Shown: positions 1 through 8,674, counted from the first letter of the stretch. The stretch: 64,000 nt of DNA from JAIQFF01 sp963725615 (GCA_963725615.1 CAVRZO010000006.1:124001-188000), one strand, 5' to 3'. Notes: generated by a model not told the origin, from the sequence alone. Program-made: numbers and translations.

Positions 1-1
1 G

Positions 2-1654
2 CGGCCCATCAACAACGCCGCCGATGCCACGAACTACACGCTGGGGGAGATGGGGCATCCTACGCACGTCTTTGATCTCGACCTGCTCCAGGGCGGGAAA
101 ATTCTGGTGCGGCGGGCGTTCAGCGGCGAGATCCTGAAAACGCTGGACGGCGTGGAGCGCAAGCTTACACCGGAAGATCTGGTCATCGCCGATGCGGTAA
201 AGCCGGTCGCTCTGGCCGGGGTCATGGGCGGATTTGACACCATGATTACCGACAAGACTCGCAACATTCTGATCGAGGCCGCCTGGTTTGATCCCGCCAA
301 CGTCCGCAAGAGTGCGCGACGACACGGGTTGCACACCGATGCCTCCCATCGCTTCGAGCGCGGCGCCGACTTCGAGGCCACCACCAAGGCGTGCGACCGG
401 GTGGCTGCACTCGTTCTTGAAACGGCCGGAGGCAAGCTGGCCGGCGGTGCCATCGACACGGTCGCGCGTGAAGTGGATCTGGCTCCGGTGGCTCTGCGTC
501 TTTCCGAAGTTCACCGCATTCTGGGTGAGAAGCTGGAGACCAACGAAATTTTCCGGATTCTCCAGCAACTGGGCTTCGAGCTGATGCCGGAGCGAGGCGG
601 GGACCCGGATTTCACCGTCCACATTCCCAGCTGGCGGCTGGATGTGGAACGCGAAATTGATCTGGTTGAAGAGATCGCGCGCCTGCATGGCTTCGACAAA
701 TTCCCCAACACTCTGCCCGCGTATGCCGGCGCAGTGGTGGAGGCCCTGGACGCCGAAAAGGACAGCAAGCTGCGCAGCGCGCTGCTCGCGCTGGGTTACG
801 ACGAAGCGGTGTCGCTGACGTTCATCTCGCACGATGATGCCGAAACATTCTCCTCGGCCCGGCTAATTGAACTGGCCAATCCGCAGAGCGAAGAGGCATC
901 GGTCATGCGCAGTTCACTAGTACCCGGCATGCTGAACATGCTGGCGTACAACCTCAATCGCGGTGCGGACAACGTGCGCCTGTTCGAAGCGGGCAGCATT
1001 TTCGAAGCGACAGGAACCGCGACGGTTGAGCCCAAACGCATTTCCATGGGCGCCACCTCACCGCCCTTGCAAAAAACGCACGGATGGGGCGCCCACGATG
1101 GAGGGTTCTTCGATCTGAAGGGCGATGTGGACAATTTGCTGCACGCCTTTGAACATAGATCGTTGAAGTACGATGCGCAGACCGCGGACTACTACTACCC
1201 TGGACGCTCGGCGCGAGCCCTGATGGATGGCTCTCTGGTAGCTCAGTTTGGACAGCTCCATCCCGAGATCGCCACCGCCCGCAAACTGCGACAGAACGTT
1301 TTTATTGCTGAAATTTATCTCGACCGGCTCTACCGGCAGGGTCTGCGTGCAGTCCGTTACCAGCCTTTGCCGCGCTATCCGGCAGTGGAACGGGATTTTT
1401 CATGTGTCTTCGACGATGGAGTGACCTTCGAGAAGATTCAAGAGACTGTCATTGGACTCAGCCTGTCTCAGTTGCGCAGCTTTGTTCCGGTAGAGATTTT
1501 CCGCGGGGGCAACGTTTCCGCTGGCCAGTATTCGCTGCTTCTACGCGCCCGCTTTCAATCATCCGAACGTACGCTGCGGGAAGATGAAGTGGCAGAGTGG
1601 TCGGCGCAAATCATCACAGCACTCGAGGGCTTGGGCGGAAAACTCCGGGCGTAA
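2..1654 (+). CDS. pheT: Phenylalanine--tRNA ligase beta subunit, 5' part cut off by the window
   Basis: This is the beta subunit of the alpha2-beta2 enzyme that charges tRNA-Phe in the cytoplasm. The reading frame is open from base 2 and enters with RPINN..DATNY, the conserved sequence of the B3/B4 editing region, so the N-terminal tRNA-binding part lies outside the window. About 550 residues are visible: B3/B4 (to ~145), the B5 winged domain (~165-230, LRLSEVHRILGEKL), the catalytic-like core (~235-430) and the C-terminal ferredoxin-fold anticodon-binding domain (~450-550, entering with PRYPAVERDFSCVF). A pheS gene would be expected just upstream. An internal ATG at 50 is not the start. Assignment is by recognised family motifs. 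Confidence 0.95.
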   Translation, partial: RPINNAADATNYTLGEMGHPTHVFDLDLLQGGKILVRRAFSGEILKTLDGVERKLTPEDLVIADAVKPVALAGVMGGFDTMITDKTRNILIEAAWFDPANVRKSARRHGLHTDASHRFERGADFEATTKACDRVAALVLETAGGKLAGGAIDTVAREVDLAPVALRLSEVHRILGEKLETNEIFRILQQLGFELMPERGGDPDFTVHIPSWRLDVEREIDLVEEIARLHGFDKFPNTLPAYAGAVVEALDAEKDSKLRSALLALGYDEAVSLTFISHDDAETFSSARLIELANPQSEEASVMRSSLVPGMLNMLAYNLNRGADNVRLFEAGSIFEATGTATVEPKRISMGATSPPLQKTHGWGAHDGGFFDLKGDVDNLLHAFEHRSLKYDAQTADYYYPGRSARALMDGSLVAQFGQLHPEIATARKLRQNVFIAEIYLDRLYRQGLRAVRYQPLPRYPAVERDFSCVFDDGVTFEKIQETVIGLSLSQLRSFVPVEIFRGGNVSAGQYSLLLRARFQSSERTLREDEVAEWSAQIITALEGLGGKLRA

Positions 1655-1728
1655 GCTGGCCCAGAACACGGGGTACACTACTGGCGTTTTTTCAAGGCTT
1701 GGAGATGCTGTCTGTAGTGCTGGGTAAG

Positions 1729-2502
1729 ATGAAAAGCTCTTGGTTCGCTCTACTCGCTGGATCGCTGCTCCTCATCATCATCGTTCCGACTTTCGCCCAG
1801 CCACCTGCGGCGCGTCAACGTCCGCCCGACGGTGGGACACGCGAGGTTCTGGTCAGTATTCTGATTCCATCGATACCCAACGCTCCGTTTAGCGCCACAG
1901 TGTCCACCGAATCCGTTCGCATGCTGGCCGATGGCGGCAGAATTACACTTGTGAATCACAGGGCCATCGCGCGTGACGGCGCCGGCCGCATTTTTCAGGA
2001 GCGTCGTTTGCTCGTGCCACCCGACGGAGAGCATGAGTCGGTGATCACACAGACTGAGATTAGCGATCCCATTGCGCACGAGCTCTATATCTGCAAACCC
2101 GATGAGCACGTCTGCCAAGTGGAGTCTTATACTCCTCCGCTCTTTGAGGGAACTCCAAGCGCCATCAAACTAACGGAGAACAAGAGCCGCGAGGATCTGG
2201 GCAAGCAGTTCATCGGTGGTTTGGAAGCTGCGGGGACTCGGGAGACAACAGTCGTGCAACCGGGAGTAATCGGCAATGATAGTGAGCTGCACATTATTCG
2301 GGAGTACTGGTACTCGCCTCAACTGAGCATCAACCTCAGCAGCAAGCTGCAAGACCCCAGAATCGGAACACAGGATTTCGAACTGTCGGGAATAACTCTG
2401 GGAGAACCCGATCCAAAGCTTTTCAAAGTGCCGCCGGGAAGCGAAGTTATTGATTTGCGCCGGCACCCGGGGTCTCCCGCCGACGATCGGTCACACGAGT
2501 GA
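1729..2502 (+). CDS. Secreted protein of unknown function
   Basis: I do not recognise a named family. The 257-residue product starts with a clear signal peptide (MKSSWFALLAG, then a hydrophobic run ending at FAQ), so it is exported. The mature part is mostly beta-type sequence with two cysteines in ICKPDEHVCQVESY, which could form a disulfide. The end is charged and disordered-looking. The start at 1729 is chosen because it places the signal peptide at the N terminus; an ATG at 1705 and open frame into pheT are less likely. It follows pheT by 74 bases and precedes an aminotransferase on the same strand. Function unknown. Confidence 0.7.
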   Translation: MKSSWFALLAGSLLLIIIVPTFAQPPAARQRPPDGGTREVLVSILIPSIPNAPFSATVSTESVRMLADGGRITLVNHRAIARDGAGRIFQERRLLVPPDGEHESVITQTEISDPIAHELYICKPDEHVCQVESYTPPLFEGTPSAIKLTENKSREDLGKQFIGGLEAAGTRETTVVQPGVIGNDSELHIIREYWYSPQLSINLSSKLQDPRIGTQDFELSGITLGEPDPKLFKVPPGSEVIDLRRHPGSPADDRSHE

Positions 2503-2565
2503 GGCTTCCGTTCTAACTCCTGGTCTCCGCCCGCGCCTTCGGGGGCTGTGCTAGGCTGGCGTTTT

Positions 2566-3768
2566 ATGAAAGACGCTGCCATCCAACCGAAATCTTTTCT
2601 CAGCCACAAGGTCGCGCACTTCACCGAGTCTGTGATTCGCGAGATGACGCGTCAGGCCATGCTGCATGGCGCCGTGAACTTGTCCCAGGGCTTCCCTGAT
2701 TTTCCTGCTCCCGCTGAGATCAAGCGTGCGGCCCGGGACGCGATTGCGGCCGACGTCAATCAGTACGCCATCACCTGGGGAGCGAAGACCCTGCGCAACG
2801 CCATTGCGCAGAAGATGCAGGTATGGCAGGGCATGGCCATCGATCCCGAGCGCGAGATCACGGTTTGTTGCGGGTCCACAGAAACCATCGTCTCGACTTT
2901 GCTGGCGGTGTGCAACGCCGGCGACGAGGTCATTATCTTCGAACCTTTCTACGAAAATTACGGGCCGGATTCGATCATCTCCGGGGCCAAGCCGCGGTTT
3001 GTGAAGCTGCATCCGCCGGAAACGCCGGATGGCGAATGGACATTCGATGAACGTGAACTGCGCGCGGCGTTTCACAATCACACTAAAGCGATCGTGGTAA
3101 ATACGCCGAACAACCCCACCGGCAAGGTGTTTACCCGAAGCGAACTTGAGCTGATCCGAGACCTGTGTGTGGAATTCAACGTCCTCGCCATCACGGATGA
3201 AATCTACGAACACATTCTTTACGACGGCGTCCGGCACATTTCGATGGCGGCGCTCGAAGGCATGCGCGAGCGCACCATCACCATCAATGGTTTATCGAAG
3301 ACATACGCCGTGACCGGTTGGCGCGTAGGATGGGCCGTGGCCCCGCCAGCGATCACCGATGCAATCCGCAAAGTGCATGATTTTCTGACCGTGGGCGCCC
3401 CCGCCCCGTTGCAGGAGGCTGGAGCTGCAGCCCTGGGTTTGCCTGACACTTATTACAAGGGGCTCGCTGAGGGATACCGCAAGCGCCGTGACCGCCTGAT
3501 TCCTGTGTTGGAAGAGGTTGGCTTCCGCTGCTTTCGTCCCCGCGGCGCCTACTACGTCATGACCGACATTCGCAACTTTGGCTTCGCCAATGATGTCGAG
3601 TTTACAAAATATCTAGTGAAAGACATTGGCGTGGCAACGGTGCCGGGATCGAGCTTCTACAACGATCCGCGGGACGGCGCGCAGCAGGTGCGGTTTGCGT
3701 TCTGCAAGCGCGATGAGACGCTGGATGAGGCCGGAAAGAGATTGCGGAAATTACGACCGCAGAAATAG
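2566..3768 (+). CDS. PLP-dependent aminotransferase, class I/II
   Basis: A 400-residue fold-type I aminotransferase. Seen: the substrate-pocket signature NLSQGFPDFPAP near the N terminus, NTPNNPTGKV, and the Schiff-base lysine in NGLSKTYAVTGWRVGW (Lys245). The QGFPDF form is typical of the kynurenine/methionine aminotransferase branch (KAT/YbdL-like) rather than classical aspartate aminotransferases, so the substrate is probably an aromatic or sulphur amino acid and a 2-oxo acid; this is inference. The ATG at 2566 is preferred over an in-frame GTG at 2548 because the family normally begins close to this point. It stands alone between a secreted protein and the zap genes. Confidence 0.88.
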   Translation: MKDAAIQPKSFLSHKVAHFTESVIREMTRQAMLHGAVNLSQGFPDFPAPAEIKRAARDAIAADVNQYAITWGAKTLRNAIAQKMQVWQGMAIDPEREITVCCGSTETIVSTLLAVCNAGDEVIIFEPFYENYGPDSIISGAKPRFVKLHPPETPDGEWTFDERELRAAFHNHTKAIVVNTPNNPTGKVFTRSELELIRDLCVEFNVLAITDEIYEHILYDGVRHISMAALEGMRERTITINGLSKTYAVTGWRVGWAVAPPAITDAIRKVHDFLTVGAPAPLQEAGAAALGLPDTYYKGLAEGYRKRRDRLIPVLEEVGFRCFRPRGAYYVMTDIRNFGFANDVEFTKYLVKDIGVATVPGSSFYNDPRDGAQQVRFAFCKRDETLDEAGKRLRKLRPQK

Positions 3769-3784
3769 ATTGGAGCTGCGTTGC

Positions 3785-3827
3785 GAGGGCGGGACGCCCT
3801 CACGACAGCCGGCGGGACGCCGGCGCT
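3785..3827. repeat. Two tandem short GC-rich hairpins
   Basis: Two adjacent palindromes have the same centre: gagggcgggacgccctc (3785-3801) and gccggcgggacgccggc (3808-3824). Loop 'ggga' is kept while the stems differ, which suggests that structure is what is conserved. They sit directly after the aminotransferase stop and may also act as a weak transcription barrier. Confidence 0.6.
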
Positions 3828-3860
3828 ACTACCAACCCACAAGTCCCCTCAAGCATCTGA

Positions 3861-3887
3861 TTGATTCACAGGTTTCTGCGGTATACT
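3861..3887 (+). promoter_or_regulatory. Possible sigma-70 promoter for the zapB-like/zapA pair
   Basis: TTGATT (3861-3866) and TATACT (3882-3887) resemble -35 and -10 boxes, with a short 15-base spacer. Transcription would begin near 3894, in front of a small hairpin (ctcaag 3891-3896 with cttgag 3909-3914) whose 3' arm touches the ribosome-binding sequence gagg of the next gene. Confidence 0.4.
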
Positions 3888-3928
3888 GCGCTCAAGTTCC
3901 CAATTTCTCTTGAGGAAGTGGTGGCACC

Positions 3929-4225
3929 ATGTCGGTGAGAATGGCTGAAGGGGTATCTGCCCAGGTTCCGGCTGACGATTTTCAGGCGCTCGAAGAGAAA
4001 GTCTATCGCACCATAGAGCTGTACAAGTCGGCGCGCGAGGCCCGGTCGGCTGCGGAAAGGGATGCGCAGAGGCTGCGCCAGCAGTTGGAAGAGCGCGAAG
4101 AAGAGTTGGATAGTTTGCGCCGCGAGATGGTGCGTCTGCGCAAGGAACGGGAAGAGATCCGCAGCCGGGTGGAGAAGATGCTGGGTCAGATCGAATCCAT
4201 TTCCGAGGAGCAAGCGGTCAGCTGA
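3929..4225 (+). CDS. Short coiled-coil protein, ZapB-like
   Basis: A 98-residue cytoplasmic protein that is almost entirely coiled coil (about residues 18-92), rich in Glu, Arg and Leu with heptad spacing (LRQQLEEREEELDSLRREM). It has no membrane segment or signal peptide. It lies 33 bases before zapA on the same strand and is probably cotranscribed. Known pattern: many bacteria encode ZapA next to a small coiled-coil partner that bridges FtsZ filaments at the division ring, so a ZapB-like role is the best guess. Sequence alone cannot separate ZapB from other small coiled coils. The start has the purine-rich tgaggaagtgg upstream. Confidence 0.7.
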   Translation: MSVRMAEGVSAQVPADDFQALEEKVYRTIELYKSAREARSAAERDAQRLRQQLEEREEELDSLRREMVRLRKEREEIRSRVEKMLGQIESISEEQAVS

Positions 4226-4258
4226 TCCGGCCGGTCCTCCGTCCTGGGAGAAACACGT

Positions 4259-4594
4259 ATGGCAACAGCCACGAAACACGGCGCGATCAAGGACTCCAGC
4301 AACAATCCTGTCCGGGTAGAGATTTTCGACCAACCCTACAATCTCCGCGGCTCCGACGCAGAATACATTCTCAAGCTGGCTGAGTACGTGGACGGCAAGA
4401 TGCGCGCCGTGGCGGAACAGACTCACACGGTGGACACCGCACGCCTGGCCGTTCTGGCAGCGCTGAACATTGCTGATGAGTATCACCTGGTGAAGCGTAA
4501 TCAGGATGTGGGATCGGGCGACTACCTGCGCCGCGCGCAGCATCTCTCGAGCGCTCTCGATGAAGTGCTGGGAGATAAGCGCAAAGCGGGCTAA
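4259..4594 (+). CDS. zapA: Cell division protein ZapA
   Basis: A 111-residue protein with the ZapA pattern: a small N-terminal beta domain (RVEIFDQPYNLRGSD), the helix EYILKLAEYVDGKM, and a long C-terminal helix with RLAVLAALNIADEY. ZapA binds FtsZ in the cytoplasm and cross-links protofilaments of the Z-ring. Length and order of elements match the family. A ribosome-binding site (gggag, 4246-4250) precedes the ATG. Gene order coiled coil - zapA - structured RNA agrees with the common zapA-6S RNA neighbourhood. Confidence 0.88.
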   Translation: MATATKHGAIKDSSNNPVRVEIFDQPYNLRGSDAEYILKLAEYVDGKMRAVAEQTHTVDTARLAVLAALNIADEYHLVKRNQDVGSGDYLRRAQHLSSALDEVLGDKRKAG

Positions 4595-4600
4595 TGGCTT

Positions 4601-4709
4601 GTGTGGGGCGGACACTCTTTGTCCGCCGCTTTTGACTTTGATTTAGTTCCCCAGAAACTTCATGCGGAGCTTCGCCCCGCCGGACAGCCGAGGGCGGCTG
4701 TCCCCACGC
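4601..4709. repeat. Dispersed hairpin repeats (gtgtggggcgg family)
   Basis: The stretch after zapA begins gtgtggggcggacactc and continues with the core cttttgactttg, both of which recur at 6929-7025, followed by a second palindrome ggacagccgagggcggctgtcc-like at 4682-4703. It holds no gene. Confidence 0.65.
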
Positions 4710-4821
4710 AATTCTTTCTGACTCTCATCTAAATTTCCCCTTACCAAAGTTGCTGGCAAGCGGATTGCCAACTTTTTACGCCCTGCCTATTGCCAATGCG
4801 GGGATCTTTACCCTAGCATCC

Positions 4822-5025
4822 TGACTGAAAGCCGACCTGCCGGGTTGGTGATGGCGGTTACCGATTTTTGAACCAATGCTGAATGAACGGGAGCTCGACT
4901 CGAACTAGGATCCGGTGTGCAACGCTCCGTCATGCGGAGATGCCTAATGGGTCTCGGCGGGCACCCAACGTCTACCGACGGGTTCATTCTCGGCCCGTCA
5001 CACGGCACAGTGGGTCGGCTTGTCA
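4822..5025 (+). ncRNA. ssrS: Structured RNA, probable 6S RNA
   Basis: The two ends of this ~204-nt stretch pair: tgac (4822-4825) with gtca (5022-5025), then after a 3-nt bulge aagccgacc (4829-4837) with ggtcggctt (5013-5021), a perfect 9-bp helix. Further inward tgcc (4838-4841) can pair with ggca (5004-5007) and gtga (4848-4851) with tcac (4998-5001). This gives a long rod with bulges and an open centre, the shape of 6S RNA, which binds the sigma-70 holoenzyme. The size and the position directly downstream of zapA are those of 6S genes in many bacteria. Identity is inferred from structure and context, not from a model search. The exact ends are uncertain. Confidence 0.6.
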
Positions 5026-5104
5026 TCTCTCGAGTACTGTCCCTGCCTGCTCCTGCTAAACTTGAGCTGGAACAAAATCGTCTGGCAACGCATCTAGACT
5101 AATA

Positions 5105-5908
5105 GTGTTTCCTCAAATTTTTCATATCGGAAAGTTCTTTCTACCCACCTACGGGCTGCTGGTTTCCACCGGAGTGCTGGTCGGGCTGTGGATCAGCGTC
5201 CGCAACTCGAGCAAGCAGGGGATCAATCCGGACGATGCCTGGAACCTGGGCGTTCTGGTCGTCTTGTGCGGCATCATCGGCGCCAAGGTCTTGTATATCG
5301 TCAACGACTGGAGTTACTACTCGGCCCATCCGGGTGACATCTTCAGTTGGTCGACGCTGCAGGCCGGCGGCGTCTTCTCCGGAGGGTTGATCGGTGCATC
5401 CGTGGCCGCGGTCTGGTATATCCGCCAGCATCGGATGCCGGCGCTGGCGACCTGGGACGCATTTGCGCCTGGACTCGCCTTGGGACATGCCATCGGGCGC
5501 GTCGGATGCTTTGCCGCAGGCTGCTGCTATGGCAAGCCTACCAATCACTTCTGGGGCGTGACTTTCACCAACCCGATCGCCAATCTGAATTCCTACACAC
5601 CTCTGGGGATCCCGCTTGAGCCCACGCAGCTCTTCGAAGCAGCAGTCGAGCTGGCCAATTTCTTTATTCTGATGTGGCTCTTCAGGCGCAAGAAGTTCGA
5701 TGGGCAGGTACTGGCGGCTTATTTCATTCTCTATGGCATCGCACGTTATTTTCTGGAATTCATTCGCGATGATCCCGGACGCGGCGAGGTCTTCGGCGGG
5801 GTAATGACTGGGACTCAGTTGATCTCGATTGGGCTGGTGATCGCGGGCGGGTTGATCTGGTGGTTGAAGTCGTCGGCCAAAGTGGTACCGGCACACGCGC
5901 AGCGCTAG
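5105..5908 (+). CDS. lgt: Prolipoprotein diacylglyceryl transferase
   Basis: An inner-membrane enzyme that moves diacylglycerol from phosphatidylglycerol to the lipobox cysteine of prolipoproteins. The 267-residue product has about seven hydrophobic segments, the N-terminal PTYGLLVSTG motif and the Lgt signature region GRVGCFAAGCCYG (Arg132). The classical signature has Asn where this protein has Cys after GRVG; a Cys-rich variant is known in several lineages. The GTG at 5105 is the only suitable start near the beginning of the conserved sequence, and no strong ribosome-binding site is visible. It lies ~80 bases after the putative 6S RNA. Confidence 0.9.
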   Translation: MFPQIFHIGKFFLPTYGLLVSTGVLVGLWISVRNSSKQGINPDDAWNLGVLVVLCGIIGAKVLYIVNDWSYYSAHPGDIFSWSTLQAGGVFSGGLIGASVAAVWYIRQHRMPALATWDAFAPGLALGHAIGRVGCFAAGCCYGKPTNHFWGVTFTNPIANLNSYTPLGIPLEPTQLFEAAVELANFFILMWLFRRKKFDGQVLAAYFILYGIARYFLEFIRDDPGRGEVFGGVMTGTQLISIGLVIAGGLIWWLKSSAKVVPAHAQR

Positions 5909-5965
5909 ACAAAATTTGTCGTCCCCTTCCGGGGACTAGCGCGGGCGAGGGCGCCCGCGCCACAC

Positions 5966-6925
5966 ATGCCTCCACTTTTGATTTCCGCTACAGAACAAGA
6001 CGCCGGCAAGCGGCTGGACCAGTTTCTGGCTGCGAATCTGCCTGAAATCAGCCGCGCTCGGGTGCAGCAACTCATTGCGCAAGAACTGGTCCTGGTGGAT
6101 GACTCGGTATCGCGAGCATCTTTGCGCCTGCGCGGCGGCGAGCGTATCGCGGTCCTCGGGTCTGCGGCGCAGCCGCCCCTGCGGGCGATGGCGGAAAACA
6201 TTCCGCTGGACATCATGTTCGAAGATACCGAGCTGGCCGTGGTGAACAAGCCGGCCGGCATGACGGTGCACGCCGGAGCCGGCGCGACGGAAGAAGAACG
6301 TAATCGGGGCACGCTGGTGAATGCCCTGCTGCATCATTTTGGCCAGCTATCGTCGGTGGGCGGCGAACTGCGCCCCGGGATCGTGCATCGCCTGGATAAG
6401 GCCACCAGCGGGCTGCTTGTAGTCGCCAAAAGTGACGAAGCGCATCGCCGGCTGGCCAGCCAGTTCGTCCGGCGACAGGTCAAGAAGAAATACATCGCGC
6501 TGGTGCACGGTTGGATAAAACAAGACCACGGGACCATCAGCACCAGCATCAGCCGTGACCGCGTGCGGCGCACTCGCATGACGACGCTGCGCTCGGGCGG
6601 GCGCGAAGCCATCACGCACTACACGGTCAAGCGCAGGCTGGATTCGCAGTATGGAAAATTCACGCTGCTCGAGGTGCAGATTGACACCGGACGCACCCAC
6701 CAGATTCGGGTCCACCTGGCATCGCTGCGCCATCCCGTCGTGGGAGACACGTTGTACGGCGCCCCGCGGGCGCTCAGCAGCAAGGGCGGCAGCCTCGCGC
6801 TTCCGCGAAATTTTCTGCATGCCGCGGCGCTGCAGTTTCAGCACCCGGGTACCGGCGAGCGTTTGTCCTTCGCGGCGCCCTTGCCCGCGGAACTGGCGGA
6901 TTTCCTGCAAAGCCTCGGTGGATGA
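5966..6925 (+). CDS. Ribosomal large subunit pseudouridine synthase, RluA/RluD family
   Basis: The 319-residue protein isomerises uridines in RNA, most likely 23S rRNA. An N-terminal S4 RNA-binding domain (about residues 12-75, RLDQFLAANLPEISRARVQQ) is followed by the catalytic domain with HRLDKATSGLLVVAK; Asp144 is the expected nucleophile. The later RTHQIRVHLA motif is also present. Domain order and length fit RluD rather than the shorter RluA. The start lies 57 bases after lgt, and the intervening bases hold a small hairpin (cgggcgagggcgcccg). Which uridine it modifies cannot be told. Confidence 0.88.
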   Translation: MPPLLISATEQDAGKRLDQFLAANLPEISRARVQQLIAQELVLVDDSVSRASLRLRGGERIAVLGSAAQPPLRAMAENIPLDIMFEDTELAVVNKPAGMTVHAGAGATEEERNRGTLVNALLHHFGQLSSVGGELRPGIVHRLDKATSGLLVVAKSDEAHRRLASQFVRRQVKKKYIALVHGWIKQDHGTISTSISRDRVRRTRMTTLRSGGREAITHYTVKRRLDSQYGKFTLLEVQIDTGRTHQIRVHLASLRHPVVGDTLYGAPRALSSKGGSLALPRNFLHAAALQFQHPGTGERLSFAAPLPAELADFLQSLGG

Positions 6926-6928
6926 GTT

Positions 6929-7025
6929 GTGTGGGGCGAGCGCGTTCGCCCGCCGGCTTTGACTTTGACGTTGATTTTCGGCCACCAAGAGTCAAAAGCG
7001 GCGGACAAGAGTGTCCGCCCCACAC
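6929..7025. repeat. MITE-like inverted repeat (gtgtggggcg family)
   Basis: The element runs from gtgtggggcgagcg to its inverted end gtgtccgccccacac. The inner parts carry ggctttgactttga and, inverted, gagtcaaaagcggcgg. The same core occurs at 4601-4650 and 61120-61145, so this is a dispersed family. No gene. Confidence 0.7.
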
Positions 7026-7054
7026 GTAACCTCCTCGCCAAAAGGGGTTGAGGC

Positions 7055-7060
7055 TATAAT
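7055..7060 (+). promoter_or_regulatory. Perfect -10 hexamer ten bases before a start codon
   Basis: TATAAT at 7055-7060 lies just before the ATG at 7070. If it is used, transcription would begin at about 7067 and the message would be leaderless or nearly so. No clear -35 box is visible at 16-18 bases upstream. Confidence 0.4.
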
Positions 7061-7069
7061 TAAGGCCTC

Positions 7070-8227
7070 ATGAAGTTCCGCGGCGGCGTCTTATTCCTGG
7101 GCAGTATTTTGTTCGTGGCAGCGCTCTTTGCCCAGACTTCGGGCTCGGACGAGCTGCCCTCCGCACCCTCGGCGGTCCGGCAAGAACGCAGCAAGCCCAA
7201 GCCGCCTCCGCCCGCCGCGCCGCCGGCGAGTGCGCAACCGCAGACCTCGACTACAGCCACCGAAGCCGAGCCGCAAACCACAACTCCTCCGGCCGAAGCG
7301 CCCGCTGCGAAGAGTGGAGCAGCACAAACGAACCCTCCTGCCGGGGGCAAGGCGGCGCAAGACCCGAATCCGCCGGATGACCCCACCACCACCATCACCA
7401 AGACGGTCAACGAAGTGAACGTCGTGTTCACAGTCACCGACCGCCATGGCCGCTACGTGAAGAACCTGGCCAAGAACGACTTCTCGGTCCTCGACGATAG
7501 CAAGCCATCCGGACAAATCCGGAGTTTTCACAGCGAGACCGATCTGCCCCTTCAAGTCGGGCTCATGGTGGATGCCAGCAACTCGGTGCGCGACCGCTTC
7601 AAGTTCGAGCAAGAATCAGCCATAGAGTTCCTCAACCAGACGGTGCGGCCCCGGTACGACAAGGCGTTTGTGGTTGGTTTCGATGTCACTCCGGAGGTCA
7701 CGCAGGACTTCACCGACAATACCGAAGCACTCTCGCGCGGAGTTCGCGCGCTCCGGCCGGGCGGCGGCACGGCCATGTACGACGCCCTGTATTTTGCCTG
7801 CCGCGACAAGCTGATGAAGGAACCGCGCAATGGGCCGGTGCGGAGGGCGATCATCCTGCTCAGCGATGGTGAAGACAATATGAGCCACGTCACGCGCGAG
7901 GAAGCGATCGAGATGGCGCTGCGCGCGGAAGTGATCGTCTATACCATCAGCACCAATATCACCGGCGGCACCCGCCACGGCGGAGACAAAGTTCTTGAGC
8001 GTATCGCCGACGCAACCGGTGGACGCGCTTTCTTTCCTTTCCAGCTCAACGACGTGGCCAACGCTTTCGTCGAAATCCAGGACGAACTGCGCAGCCAGTA
8101 CGCGCTTTCCTATAATCCCTCCGACCTGCGGACGGACGGCCGTTACCATACCATCGAGATCGTGGCGCAAAACCGCAAAGGCCTGCGCGTCCGCAGCCGG
8201 CGCGGTTACTATGCGCCCACCCAATAG
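7070..8227 (+). CDS. Secreted VWA-domain protein (VWFA-related Acidobacterial type)
   Basis: A 385-residue exported protein: signal peptide (1-22), a Pro/Ala-rich disordered linker (about 25-115), a beta-rich N-terminal domain (VVFTVTDRHGRYVKNLAKND), then a von Willebrand A domain with an intact metal site DASNS starting at Asp168, and a C-terminal tail ending RSRRGYYAP. This layout is known almost only in Acidobacteriota and adhesion or complex formation outside the inner membrane is usually assumed, though substrates are unknown. DUF3052 follows after 9 bases, so the two may be cotranscribed. Two relatives lie at 13131-14216 and 14330-15700. Confidence 0.85.
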   Translation: MKFRGGVLFLGSILFVAALFAQTSGSDELPSAPSAVRQERSKPKPPPPAAPPASAQPQTSTTATEAEPQTTTPPAEAPAAKSGAAQTNPPAGGKAAQDPNPPDDPTTTITKTVNEVNVVFTVTDRHGRYVKNLAKNDFSVLDDSKPSGQIRSFHSETDLPLQVGLMVDASNSVRDRFKFEQESAIEFLNQTVRPRYDKAFVVGFDVTPEVTQDFTDNTEALSRGVRALRPGGGTAMYDALYFACRDKLMKEPRNGPVRRAIILLSDGEDNMSHVTREEAIEMALRAEVIVYTISTNITGGTRHGGDKVLERIADATGGRAFFPFQLNDVANAFVEIQDELRSQYALSYNPSDLRTDGRYHTIEIVAQNRKGLRVRSRRGYYAPTQ

Positions 8228-8236
8228 GCCGCCGGC

Positions 8237-8674
8237 ATGGCAGGCTACTCCGGCACTCCGCTTCCCAAGAAGCTTGGCCTCAAGCCACAATTTCGCGTCG
8301 CATTCTTCCAGTTACCCAGCGCTGTAAAAACTGAGCTGGAAGAAGCTCTCTCCGACTGCGTGCTGGCGAAAGATAGCAAGGACGGCTCGGGGCAACTCGA
8401 CTTCGCCATGATCTTCGTCAAGAACCAGGCGGACATGAGAGAACAGTTCCTCGCGTTTGCCCGCCGCCTGGCGCCGTCAGGAATGCTGTGGGTTAGCTGG
8501 CCCAAGAAGGCTTCCGGCATAGTCACGGACATCGGCGAGAGCGACGTAATGAGAATCGGCCTGACCGCAGGCCTGGTGGATGTGAAAGTCTGCGCCGTGA
8601 ACGAAGTCTGGTCGGGCCTGAAGTTCGTAATCCGGGTGAAAGACCGGGTAAGAGCTCCTCGCGCGTTGAAGTAG
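8237..8674 (+). CDS. DUF3052 family protein
   Basis: A 145-residue soluble protein that I place in DUF3052 from the N-terminal MAGYSGTPLPKKLG and from RLAPSGMLWVSWPKKASG and KVCAVNEVWSGLKFV. It has no signal peptide or membrane segment. The function of the family is unknown. It begins 9 bases after the VWA gene. Confidence 0.8.
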   Translation: MAGYSGTPLPKKLGLKPQFRVAFFQLPSAVKTELEEALSDCVLAKDSKDGSGQLDFAMIFVKNQADMREQFLAFARRLAPSGMLWVSWPKKASGIVTDIGESDVMRIGLTAGLVDVKVCAVNEVWSGLKFVIRVKDRVRAPRALK

